Source of the DNA: Histoplasma ohiense
Taxonomy: Eukaryota; Ascomycota; Eurotiomycetes; Onygenales; Ajellomycetaceae
Direction of reading: 5' to 3'
Length of the DNA: 64,000 nt
Assembly (NCBI GenBank): GCA_017607445.1
Contig: JAEVHH010000002.1
Coordinates: 1,488,001 to 1,552,000 of the forward strand
The notes beneath the pieces are model-generated. The model ran no database searches. It saw only the letters and a program-made list of their open reading frames with translations, and was not told the DNA's origin. This document shows positions 10,749-21,508 of the stretch, one piece after another; positions within the stretch are counted from its first letter, which is position 1; every line of letters starts with the position of its first letter. The translations under genes and the position numbers were made by a program.

Positions 10749-12784
10749 TCAATCATCCCACTCTTCGTCCAACTGATCAATCAACCTATTCTCTTCATCC
10801 ACATCTGTCCGCCTGCCCCTCCCACCGGCGCCGCCACCGCTACCCCGGCGGCCACTGAAGCCACTAACGAACCCTCCTGCATTCCTGTCGTTGGAGTTGT
10901 GGTTGTAATTGGAGAAAGGTGAGTATCCTGTTGGAGATTTGAAATTGCTAGAGCTGAAACAACGACACAAGGAGGCGAAGAGTATTATGAAGACGTCCTA
11001 GAGTTGGTCGGTTGTTCGGTTAGTATTTTGTTGATCATCCCTTTTTAGTTGTCCTTTTCTGAATTGTTTTCAACGCCGTGTAGATAAGAGATTAACGGCG
11101 GCAGCGGGGAAAAATTTGATGCGAGGATAGGCTCAGGTTCAGGGGATGGAGAAAAAAATTGGAAAGAAAAATGAATACAAAACGGGGTGGAGTGTTGGTA
11201 GGAACAATGGTAGGCGCAAAAGAAGAGACCGGGAATGCAAAATAAAATTGATGCTATATACACACGAAGCAGTGTAGGTGAAAGATCAAAAGGAGCACGG
11301 GCGAGTAAGGATGGTTGCAACAGCGGAGATCATCCGTCAGCGCGACGGAGTCCGGCCGAAGGGTGGAGCAAGGGTGATTGATAAATGATGTCAAGAAAGC
11401 AATAGATACAATAGAGATTTTCGGGCAAGCGAATTGCCACCCAAGGAAAAGAAAGCTCGATGTAACGATGAAAATTGAGCATAATTGATATTTGCATTCG
11501 CATTCTCACATGGGGGAAAATCAAGGAGGAAGAAGCAAAAGTCAATCAAGCCGTGAAACAGGCAAAGAAAGGTTTCTCCGTTTGCCGAGTGGCGGATATG
11601 TTGCTGCAGCGCTGCCACGTGTGCGGGCTCGGGATAGTGATGCGGAGGACGATAGTATAGACAATGAACTTACCCGTAGGAATGAAACGGCACTGGCCCA
11701 CATGCTGTAATTCGGGCATTGTCTCCACCCACGCTGGTGCATCACCGTCCGTTGATACGCGCATCCACCAAGAACATATACAGCAATGGCTATCAATGCA
11801 CTGGATGACAATAAAAAGCCGAGTTAGTATACTTTTACCACTCCAACACGGGTTTTCATTTCCAGCGCATGGGGTATATATAAACATACATCACACCAAA
11901 GACCCCAGCTGGACCCAGTCCACCGTCAGTGCGTGCAAAACCGCCGCATGCAGCGGCGCTTCGTACCTGAAAGGAATAGGTGCACGAATCGAGAGTTCCG
12001 ACAAACGTCACACTTGCCGCTGGGGACACCAGATCCCGATCGCATAGGAAGGACAAGATAGTAGATTTTCGGCGGGATGAATCAGCAGGCTCGTGATCAG
12101 AAGAATTTCCCCCCTTCTTTCCGTCATGTTTGTCCCTATCATCGGTCTTGTCATCCTGATCTTTATCCTTATCATGGCTACTATCATCACCTTGGCCCAA
12201 TACCTTGTCCTTATTGGGAGTTTGGTCTGTGGTTCCGAATCCACTGGCCTTCGATAATGTCAGCGCTGGACAAGGGGAACCGTCGGTGTAGTTGAGGACC
12301 AGGCTACGTCCGCGGAAAACGAGTTCTGATGATTGTTGCCTGTGGGAATATATACTCTTTAGCAGATGTTTCCCGTCCATCCAAAATGCCTAGTTTGTTA
12401 CCAATCCACGTACCCTATGGAATACATTTTCCCATCTAATGTATAGTATGCGCTTACGTTTGCCCATTTGGACTTGTCCACTCCAACCACATCCTTCAAA
12501 TCTTCGATAACAGGAGCGCAGATGTTTAATGTGAAATTTGCGGGATAATCGTATCCTTTAGCATGCCAACTCTCTTCCCTATCTTTATTGTGAACTTTCT
12601 TCCCATCTTTAATGACTGGCGGTGATAGCGCTATTGCATTAAGATCAAAATAGGCGCCCGTCGTTGGTGAGAATATGGTACATGGTTTTAGTCCATTTCG
12701 TAAAGGTTCAGCTCCGGAGGTAGAAGAGCATAGAAAGAGTAACGGGGCAGCTGCGATTAGGAAAGTCGACCTGGCGGGACGCAT
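10749..12784 (-). CDS. ATG27: Autophagy-related type I membrane protein Atg27
   Basis: Single-pass membrane protein that cycles among Golgi, endosomes and vacuole and supports Atg9 transport to the autophagosome site. Four exons: 12784-12414, 12339-11890, 11800-11674, 10997-10749; 398 aa. There is a signal peptide (MRPARSTFLIAAAPLLFLC), a lumenal mannose-6-phosphate-receptor-homology domain with paired Cys (LDSCTYSFQVRSAAACGG), an acidic Asp/Lys-rich insert, a transmembrane segment (GVIALIAIAVYVLGGCAYQ), a conserved QRTVMHQRGWRQCPNYS tail and the C-terminal signature ENRLIDQLDEEWDD. Introns 2 and 3 each contain TACTAAC. Intron 3 is 676 nt, long for this genome, but no coding segment is missing. 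It shares a 548-bp divergent promoter with ERG24. Confidence 0.93.
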
Positions 12785-13332
12785 GATGGAAGAGTCTCGA
12801 CGCGGACTTGATCAGCTGCGCCAAGGGGCAGCAGGGAGATAGGAGACTGTAGGAAAAGCAGAGAGCCACGAGGGGCTTCCACCGGAAGGAGGGAACACCG
12901 CTTATCGGGCAAAATGCAGGGGCAGCAACTAGGCAGTAGATAAACAACAAGCGAAGAGTGACGGCGGGGACTGTACTCCCCGCGGCGTATGTGGATGGTT
13001 TTTGGCTGTCAGGTCGATCTCATGGACGTTACTGGCAGGTGGCATTGGCGCGCGCCAAGACCCCACTCACCCGAAAGGAGAACGATGCGCTAATCCTTTT
13101 TCGTCAATTAGCCGCGATCCATGGAACCGAGCCGCGTCGACCAGAGAATGGCCTTATTTTTCGGAGGCGGTTCCGACCACGCCGGCGCGCTGTGCTGAGG
13201 GCAATTGACTAAATATCAGCATTGCCCCTTTTTCACCGAGCTAGTGCAATGCGATACACAAAATATATTTAATCTCTCCCCTCTGTCTGTTTGATGCTTT
13301 CCCCTGTCTCCGTATATTTCCAATCCGCTGCC
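12785..13332. promoter_or_regulatory. Divergent promoter ATG27 / ERG24
   Basis: 548 bp separate the two start codons. A TATA-like AAATATATTTAA lies at about 13260-13271, close to ERG24, followed by a C/T-rich leader. An ACCCCACT octamer at 13060-13067 resembles part of the fungal SREBP (SrbA) site found upstream of ergosterol genes, but the match is incomplete. Confidence 0.5.
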
Positions 13333-14990
13333 ATGGCTGGAAAAGCGGAAAAAAAAGTCGCTGAAAAGAAGGCCGTACTTACTCCTGCGGAGGCATTCCA
13401 GAAGCATGGATATGAGTTCTTTGGGCCGTACGTCTCTTTTCATCATCCCTACCTACTAATTGGTAAAATTTTCGCTGTTACTTACCTGCCGTTTTTAGCC
13501 CAGGCACTTTTATCCTAATCATCGTTCTCCCGATTCTCATCTATATATTTCCCTTCATCTGCAACGATATTTCCGGATGTCCAGCACCATCCCTCCTCCA
13601 TCCTTCTACTCTTGTGCTTGATACCTTAAAGCGAGAAGTTGGATGGCCTGAAAATGGTCTGAGGGGCCTTTACGATGGCCAAGTAACCCTTTATGTCCTG
13701 GGCTACTACCTTCTCCTGCTGGTTCTCCAAATTGTGTTACCGGGGCAAGAGGTAGACGGAGTAGTTCTAGCAGGTGGAGCAAGACACAAGTATAAATTCA
13801 ACAGTGAGTAATGTTTTCAACGGGCCGAGATGGCTTGACAGCAGTCTGACAGAGTAATTTTTTTGTTTTTTTTTTTAGCCTTTCTTACCACTATTTTGGT
13901 CCTGGGGGGATGCGCTATGGGGAGCTATAAATTCGGGGCCGAGTTCCCAGTGTGGACTTTTCTTTGGGACAACTATATTCAAGTCATCACCGCAAACCTC
14001 GTTATCTCCGTGGCACTGTCAGTTTTTGTCTACCTTCGAAGCTTCACTGTTCCAGCTCCAGGACAGCCCAACCCGACACACCGTGAACTTGCACCCGGTG
14101 GTAGCAGTGGCAATCTAATTTACGATTTCTTCATGGGGCGTGAACTCAACCCGCGAATCACCCTTCCTATCCCCTTTGTCAGTGAAGCGTCGAAAATATT
14201 CGATATCAAGGTTTTCTGTGAGATGCGACCTGGTATGTTGGGCTGGATCATTTTGAATTTATCCAACATCGCACATCAATACAAAGTCAACTCCGGTCAG
14301 ATTACGATGTCGATACTACTCGTTACCTTTTTCCAGGCTTTCTATGCGATCGATAGTTTCTACATGGAGCCTGCTATACTTACCACAATGGATGTGATCA
14401 TGGACGGGTTCGGATTCATGTTGTCATTTGGCGATCTTGTCTGGGTTCCATTCATTTTCTCAATACAAACACGATACCTTGCCGTGTACCCTCTGCATAT
14501 TGGCCCACAGGGCACTGCAATGGTATTGGGAGTTCAGGCAGTGGGATATTATGTCTTCCGCAGCACCAACAACCAGAAGAACAGGTTCCGTACGAACCCT
14601 AATGACCCTCGAGTAAAGCACCTTAAGTACATCGAAACTGCAGCTGGCTCACGTCTGCTGATATCTGGCTGGTGGGGCTGTGCTCGCCATATCAACTATC
14701 TGGGCGATTGGGTGATGTCTTGGGCGTACTGCCTTCCCACTGGTGTTGCCGGTTATCTCATGGTCGAGCATGCAGATCCAATTACAGGAGCTATTGAAAA
14801 ACGCGCAGTCGAGGCCCCTGAGGTTCGTGGTTGGGGTATTCCAGTAACGTACTTCTTTATGGTGTACTTTACCATTCTTCTCCTCCATCGGGAGAGAAGA
14901 GACGAGGCAAAATGCAGAAGGAAGTACGGCAAGGATTGGGATAGGTATACTTCCATTGTGAAGAGCAGGATTGTACCAGGGATTTATTAA
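13333..14990 (+). CDS. ERG24: Delta(14)-sterol reductase
   Basis: ER membrane enzyme of ergosterol synthesis that reduces the C14-C15 double bond left after lanosterol C14-demethylation, using NADPH; target of morpholines. Three exons: 13333-13427, 13499-13803, 13879-14990; 503 aa, the usual size. Hydrophobic segments include FILIIVLPILIYIF, LYVLGYYLLLLVLQIVL and later ones. Sterol-reductase signatures are present: NPRITLPIPF-like loop, FGDLVWVPFIFSIQTRYL, LLISGWWGCARHINYLGDW and the C-terminal RDEAKCRRKYGKDWDRY. The start at 13333 sits in a strong context (GCCATGG); an in-frame ATG at 13294 would add 13 residues. Convergent with TAD1. Confidence 0.96.
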
Positions 14991-15316
14991 TTAATGTTCC
15001 ACTGGCATGATGTGAAGATGCCACCGTTTTCCTTTCTTTGATTTTTTGCGTTCAAAAGGAAATTTAATCGGCAGCGCATATGCTGGGAAATAATACATTC
15101 GCATCATTTTTTAATTTAGTTTTTCTGATGGTGCTCTTGGCCATGTTTAATTAGGCACCGGTGTGGAGTTCTGACTGATCTATATAGTAAAACCCTGTTA
15201 AAATCAATATCTAATCACTAACTTCTAGTTAGCTAAATGTATTGATAACTTGACACAGTATTGAATATTATTTTCTTGACACATGCCCTTTCTCTACCGC
15301 ATGTGATGTAAATATG
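14991..15316. terminator. Shared 3' region of ERG24 and TAD1
   Basis: 326 bp between convergent stop codons. T-rich on the + strand (near 15040 and 15107-15125) with AATAAT and AATATTATT elements suitable for 3' processing. No gene seen. Confidence 0.5.
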
Positions 15317-17445
15317 TTACACCCTTCCCACAACCATTCCGGCTTTGAGTTCATCCAAAACCTCCAAGCCCCAGTTATCATCCCCCCGATTCTCAACCCA
15401 GTTTCCAAGCACCTCCCTCACATCCGAAATCACCTCCTTTCTAACCTTCACGGGGCCGAGGCCCATTTCGACACATCCCCGCTTCATCAGATAATAATTT
15501 TGCCCTATGAGCACATAGTCTTTTAATTTCGCAAGTAGTGCGTTGTCTTGTGTATTATCCAACGCTCTCTCGGTACTCATATGTTCCTCGAGTTTATCTT
15601 CCTGGATTGTGCTCGTATTATTCTCACAATACTCATCAGCGGAGGGCAAAAGTTGCGCAATATCCCTCAGTAAACTCCACATCTTTGCGCGGGACAGCGC
15701 GCTTGCTTTTCGTGGTGAGGGCGAAGAAATGTGGTAACCTTGTTTAACGCCATTGACCAGAGTTTCATTTAGGTTGGTCGTTGATTTTGCTTTCCCACAT
15801 CCCCCGTTCACCGATGTAGATGATGGAGCAGCTGTCCAAACGGCAGAGATATTTCCCGATTTGCTTTTCTTCCTCATTTTCCCATCGTTTCGGTTCGGCT
15901 TCCCAAACGCCCACTCCTCTGGGAACTGAACGGTGGGGACGGGACGAACGTCAAACGGGTGGAATGCATAATTTACCCGCCCACCTAGAAACGCAGTCGT
16001 TCCATCATCATCGCTCCATATCCGCCCATTTAATGCTCTAAGCCGCCCAGTTTCACCACTCCCAAAAGCTCTCGCGCATGCCACACGACTTATTTCCTCC
16101 TCCGGAAGCAGCAGTGCTGTCAAATAAGCATTTGGGCTCGGGGCAATGAGCAGGCACGCTGGAAATGTCAGAAGTGATGTCACCTGCTTCACTGCCAATT
16201 TGTCTGAGCAAGATTTGCTCAGAGTTGATTCCGCGTCGGCACGAGAAGGCTTGCGGCGCACAGCACCGAGGATGGAGAAGTGAGCGCGGCCGTTTAGAAG
16301 CTTCGTGGCGCGGTGTGAAGTATTATTTGCTCCATTGGTATCGCTATCATTGCTATTGGAGATTTCGAGGTCGTTATCGGCTTTCAGGTGAGGCATAGTC
16401 CATGGTGTCGGATCCTCTTGAGAGGCCATACAAAGCTCCATGCTGGCATCGCCACAAGGAGCACAGGTTCCGTACATATATATTTTTAGGTCTTTACGGA
16501 GTTCGAAGGGCGTCCATGAGAGTTTTGTCTTCGCCAAGTGATTGATATCCGAAGTTCTAGAGAGGTTGTATGGAGCTGGCGTTTCCTGCGTTTCCTGCGT
16601 TTCCGGTCGATGTCTCCAATTTATGAACACCGATGCTTGCTTATCAGACATCCCTTCGTGGACTGGATATGGCTCCGCGCCATAGTTGCCACTGGCCTCG
16701 TTGGCTCCAATGCTCCCACATTCAAATTCATAATTAGAAGAGCCTACCCTCTGTTGAAGCAGGGATTTGCATTCTTCAAGCAGCCAGTGGTTGAAAGCCC
16801 GAATCGCTAAGATTTCAGCGTGGCTATCATGCAGTACCATGCCGCGGCATTGTTTCATTTGAGAAGATGAGAGGCATTTCGCCCCTGTCCTGTTTCCCAA
16901 AGTCAGCGGAATTAGCCCACGCAGTAGATCATAGTATACATACGCGATAGCTACACAAGTTAAAATCTCATCCTGTGTATTCTCCCCTTACCGCAGAATT
17001 AGCCAATGTATGATTTCAACTCCCCCCCCTCTCTAAAATAAACGCAAATCAATAGGTTCACAGTAAGAATAGCAAGACAATCAATCCATTTCAAGAATTA
17101 AAAATGCTCATTAGATATTTTCGAGTATACATATATATTATACATATATATATATATATACCACAAGGTGCGAGGCTTCACTTCTCGACCATAGGAGGAA
17201 TTCACGCAGGCTATCAGAAAGGGGAAGAGTCCAGAGGAGCCAAACGTATATGGTTTCCGTCCATAGGACGGCCCAACTCATAACTCAAAAGTGCTCGGCT
17301 TACCGATGGCAAGTACAATACCGCTCAGGGGTACCCATTGCCTCGATCCATCAGGATGGATTGTTGGTTTACTGCGTTTCGGTAGGGCGTCAAAATGCGA
17401 GTGGACAAGCCTTGCTATGCGACTCTCCAAGGAGTTGTTGCCCAT
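15317..17445 (-). CDS. TAD1: tRNA-specific adenosine deaminase 1 (Tad1/ADAT1)
   Basis: Deaminates A37 to inosine in tRNA-Ala. Three exons: 17445-17304, 16986-16944, 16889-15317; 585 aa. Exon 1 begins MGNNSLESRIARLV and carries SRQWVPLSGIVLAIG. The 43-nt exon 2 supplies GENTQDEILTCVAIA. Exon 3 opens with TGAKCLSSS. The zinc and catalytic residues are present: His85 and Glu87 in DSHAEILAIRAF, Cys in CAPCGDASM and Cys in SCSDKLAVKQV. A Ser/Asn-rich insert separates the last two motifs. Intron 1 (317 nt) ends at TAAG, a less common acceptor, chosen because it alone keeps the family-conserved frame. A model starting at the in-frame ATG at 16900 would lose the N-terminus. Divergent from the SF3b5 gene. 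Confidence 0.92.
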
Positions 17446-17699
17446 CAGAATACGGTCGACTTATCTCACACAAGATTTTTGATGCCAAGATAATGATCGA
17501 GATCATTGATGAATACGGAATGTCTTCGCAAATACATCATCCAATATACCACTAGTAGTTGAAGTTATTTCAAAAATTTTCCAAGTTCTTCGGTCGCTCC
17601 ATGGTCACGTGATAATTATATAATACCTAGGTAAGCCAACGTCCTGTCCAGCCAACTCAACTTTCACCACCTTATTTCAGAAGCCAAAAACAAACCACA
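17446..17699. promoter_or_regulatory. Divergent promoter TAD1 / SF3b5 with CACGTGAT element
   Basis: Only 254 bp separate the two start codons. TCACGTGATAATTAT at 17605-17619 contains a palindromic CACGTG E-box core, 81 bp before the SF3b5 ATG. The same 15 bases recur at 33601-33615. Confidence 0.65.
17605..17619 (+). promoter_or_regulatory. E-box-type motif TCACGTGATAATTAT
   Basis: CACGTG core with flanking T and AT, which matches the RTCACRTG sites bound by Cbf1-like bHLH proteins. The position close to two start codons suggests function; the binding protein is inferred. Confidence 0.5.
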
Positions 17700-18080
17700 A
17701 TGGCCGATAAACTGCGCACTCTCCAAAATCTCGAGGCTCTGCAAGCTCGCTATGTCGGTACCGGCCACGCAGACACCACGAAGTACGAGTGGACGTCCAA
17801 CATCCTCCGCGATAGCTATGCGTCGTACATTGGACACCCGCCCCTGTTGGAATACATGGCAATAGGGATGGGAGAGAACAAGGAGAAAGTTCGAGCGATG
17901 ATGATAGAAAAGATGGTTCGCGGGGCGGGGAATCCGCCGGAGGTGAGATAGCGCTCTTCTCGTTTTGGTTCCGTGGAGGGTTTCGAGATCGCGGGGAAAT
18001 AGCGGGACCCATGTCGAGACCTGTACCTGGTTTATGGAGGGCTAATGGATTAACTTGCAAAAAACTAGGTACAAGAGTAA
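17700..18080 (+). CDS. Splicing factor 3B subunit 5 (SF3b10/Ysf3-like)
   Basis: Small U2 snRNP protein that packs against the SF3B1 HEAT scaffold in branch-site recognition. Exon 1 (17700-17942) encodes MADKLRTLQNLEALQARYVG, then the family hallmark GTGHADTTKYEWTSN, RDSYASYIGHPPLLEY and EKMVRGAGNPPE. After an intron at 17943-18068 (GTGAGA to CTAG) a 12-base exon adds VQE and TAA, giving 84 aa. Reading through the donor instead gives VR and TAG at 17949-17951, so either end yields nearly the same protein. Length fits the family (about 86 aa). Confidence 0.92.
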
Positions 18081-20455
18081 CGATATCCTATCCCCACTGT
18101 GGTGCAACGAAGGGAAATGTACAATATGGTTCCCTGTCTTAAGAATATTCGTGAACGCGCCCACTTCACTCAAAAATGGCATGCTCTTGAACGTCGAAAC
18201 TGGACATCGGCATTTGGCATTCGTCGAGCCCTTTTTGACCCACCTCCCTTTCGCATTGATAGCGGATCTCGACATAATAATGCATTGACACCGTGACTTG
18301 ATGCACTGGGCCTTGGAAACGATCTTAGGTTTCATTGGAAACGCGCGCGGCCTTCTGAATGACTTAAGCCAACCATTCCTGGGGATCGAGGACGTCGAGC
18401 TGCAAGGGAGGGAGACGATTACATACATCTATTGTCATCAGGAGCGATGCGAATTTCGGGTGGTTTGTGAGTGAATATGTCATTTCTCTGGAAATTGGAG
18501 GTCAACTCCCTGCTTGAGATTGTCGTGTACGCCCACAGGGATATACGATTAAATCATATTTCGTCAATTGGTTGGGGGGGATGCTCGGAAACAACTTAAA
18601 TCGATCAGATGCATAATTTTCGCTAGCTACAACGCCTATATATATATATATATATATATAATACCGATGATGTACGCATATCACATGAGAGCAAAAATGC
18701 CTCTACCATTGCTCATTGTGCTCCAAGTCCATTTCTAGCATAGGAATCACACTCCCCCTCACCCGTTCCCTCTGTAACCGACATTGTATTGTGCTTCAGC
18801 TTTTCCACAAGCCCAACCCGTGTGCATCTCATCCCATAAAATTCTGTCACCTGTTCTTTAACCTCCGCGCTTCACTCTTCAACGCAATTATCTATTATTT
18901 CAAGCTCGAGAAAATTGGGGCTGAGTTGGATTAATAACTCGATCTGAGACGGGCGTCAACAGGCGTTAACCTTTTCCCAGTTGAGGATATGGCCTACATA
19001 ATCACGAAACAAATCACAGTTTCACGATGAGGTCATGAAGAGCACAGTAAATCCCGTCCAAAATATTATATTTCAAACAAGGGGGGTCAACTAAAACTAG
19101 CTATCGAACAACAATATACTAGATACTATATCGACTATGTGGCTGGGTGGGAAATCACTAACAAACAAAATTAACAGGAGGTATATCAAAATAAAGAGCC
19201 CCCAAAGTCCAGCTTCGGAGTTTTCCCACCCAGCCCAAAATTAACCAAATGAATGAATGTAAGCGATTTGTAGGATTCCTGCATCCGATTCCTGCCAACC
19301 TTCTCTTCCAGCCAGGGAAGTGGTAAAACGTGGCGAGGCCTCTCCAGGGCGCGATTCGACTGATAAAGGTGTAAAAAAATAATGAAAATCAGCCCTGGAG
19401 AAAAGAGGATGAGCCTCGAAGGGCGAAGGGGGAGTAGTCCACGCATCCGGCCGATATTCCGGTGAATTGGGGATATCAGAAGCAAAGCGTTAAGCTGGCG
19501 GGAAGAACGGTAACATCAGATCGGAACCTCAGATTCCATCTCAGAGGTGTTTCCCTTTCTCACCCTAAAGAGTTCAACCACAGGTCGAGCGTCGATCGAG
19601 TCGCCAGTAGCTGCCATGTTCCGGGATATCGTCATTCAACCTTCCAAACGACGAGAATGGGGACATGTGTGGATCGGATTCACAAACATGCCAGATGTTT
19701 GGTAGAGCCGGGATGTCGCCGGTCGTAGCCTCACCAATCCGTATAAGGATTGCTAGTCCGGTACGCAGTACCAAGAGCGAGTGTGGACCAAAGAGAGGGA
19801 ACAAAAAGTACCCGGGATAACGGACTGTGCTAGCCAGTCAACAAGTCCCGGTATCGTACTTCTCTTTAAACCGCAATCTATAATAAGCGACAAAAGAAAA
19901 GACGTTTCGAGCCGCGAGGCACATCAGATCTTTGAGGTAATATGAAAAATGCGAAATGGGCAACGAGAACGCAACTCAAAAGTAGAGAAGAGAAAAGAAA
20001 AGAAATTACATCCGCCAAGGGAGTTGGTGTGTCACAAAATAAATCATCAAATAGCCGACCCGCCGGTTATGCAAAATGCAGAAACAAGATGACCAGACCT
20101 TACAAAATAAACAAAAACGGCAACGCTTGCTGAACAACGCATGACAAAAAAAAAACAAATCAATGACAGAAAAAAGAAACAAGATTAGGCAGTATCAACT
20201 GGTAAGAAACAGAAAAGAAAGTATGCTCTCTCCCCAAATGTCACCATTGTCGATTAAATGAAACGCCGTCGGGTATGCCGTGAATGTCGTTGGTTTCGCA
20301 TTGTCTAGTATCAAAAGTCGCATGTCTCATTACAACATTGGTCAAAGTACCACATGTTCACTGAGCTAAGGTGCCTCGGAATGTAGTTATTGATGGAAAC
20401 ATAATCCCAGTTCATGCTCTCGCAGGTCCGCGCGTAACCTGACTCCCTGTGGCTG
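18081..20455. other. Gene-poor intergenic stretch
   Basis: No convincing gene. Contains a (TA)n run at 18637-18662 and purine-rich A/G blocks near 19960-20220. Short frames (18042-18428 and 19186-19485 on the minus strand, 19462-19728 on the plus strand) lack motifs and splice partners. The last part probably includes the 3' UTR of the minus-strand gene ending at 20456. Confidence 0.5.
18637..18662. repeat. (TA)n dinucleotide run
   Basis: About 13 TA units in an intergenic position. Confidence 0.85.
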
Positions 20456-21508
20456 CTACATTGTAGTTCCATAGGGAAGGGCAAAGTCCTGGTAGCGCTC
20501 ACCCCAACCAAAACCGCTAATACTCGCTGCAGTGCTACATTGTTGCTGCGCAAGCATACTGGGTAGCAAGAACTGCTGAATTGATGCTGTGGTCACTGGA
20601 GCGCTGAAGTACTGAGGCTCACTGTAAGCTGCGGTGGAGTACGGTTGGCTGTGCGACGGAGCTGGCGACAAAACTTGAATCTCATTAAGCGCAAGGCTGG
20701 CAGCCCAAAGGCTCTGGTGCGAATCGCTCGAGGAAGTCGTGCTAGGGCTGGACGGGACAACTTTCCATGAATCAACCTGTTCGGTGTGAGGTTGATGGAT
20801 TGGACTGTGCCACCAGTTATCAGGCCCGGTCGAGCTGGGAAGGAGTGGAGTAGGCCTCACCACATCAACAATGCGGGGTGGAGGAGGTAGCAGTGGCAGA
20901 AACAATCCAAGAATGGCAGCCTTGGCCTCATCGCTTCGACCACAGAGTAGTTCACCAGCACCATCCTCCTCCATCCCCTCGAGTGCAGTCGCAGATGTGC
21001 GATATACGAATCTGTTGGCGGCTTGAACGAATTCCTCCTGTAATTTCTTAAGCTGTATCTCTTTCTCCGACCAGTTCCAGGTGTTGGCCGCAGTGTCCAC
21101 GGAGTAGATGTCCTTATGATACTCAACTAGCGATTCAATAGTCTCTGGAGTGAGTTTGAAGGCGACTTCGTTCTGGGAAACCATGTCAACGTGAACAACG
21201 TACGCCTCCACGTGAAGAAGTTGGTAGTTATACAATGCTTCCACTAGGGGATTGTCGTCTTGTCGCAATTCCGATTCAGGAGCCTTTGGAAGCATAATCG
21301 AACAAAGAGTCCAGATGGCATTCGGCGATGAGAGGGTTTCGGTCAGACATCGTGTGTGCTGCGTGACGTTATTAAGCGGACGCTTGACCCGGTTGACTCT
21401 TTTCAATGTAACAGTTAACCACGGTTCTACCCGGGAGTTTAACACGACATTTGGAGACGACCTTGGCGCGAAGGCAGCAGCGGACGCTGGAAGTAGAATT
21501 GTGGGCAT
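20456..21508 (-). CDS. Hypothetical protein, 350 aa
   Basis: Not recognised. Single open frame with ATG at 21508 and TAG at 20456. The N-terminal 90 residues are mixed and basic. Residues about 90-175 look folded and helical (NPLVEALYNYQLLHVEAYVV, EKEIQLKKLQEEFVQAANRF). The rest is low-complexity with a polyproline stretch (LPLLPPPPRIV), Ser/Thr clusters and a Gln- and aromatic-rich end (SQPYSTAAYSEPQYF). No signal peptide or membrane segment. The upstream 100 bp contain a TATA-like ATATATATTTATATATT (21598-21625). A C-terminal disordered tail after a small helical domain would suit a regulatory or adaptor protein, but that is speculation. Confidence 0.5.
   Translation of the reverse strand: MPTILLPASAAAFAPRSSPNVVLNSRVEPWLTVTLKRVNRVKRPLNNVTQHTRCLTETLSSPNAIWTLCSIMLPKAPESELRQDDNPLVEALYNYQLLHVEAYVVHVDMVSQNEVAFKLTPETIESLVEYHKDIYSVDTAANTWNWSEKEIQLKKLQEEFVQAANRFVYRTSATALEGMEEDGAGELLCGRSDEAKAAILGLFLPLLPPPPRIVDVVRPTPLLPSSTGPDNWWHSPIHQPHTEQVDSWKVVPSSPSTTSSSDSHQSLWAASLALNEIQVLSPAPSHSQPYSTAAYSEPQYFSAPVTTASIQQFLLPSMLAQQQCSTAASISGFGWGERYQDFALPYGTTM

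Noticed and set aside
15314..16810. Plus-strand frames across TAD1
   Set aside because: Antisense shadows of the deaminase exon.
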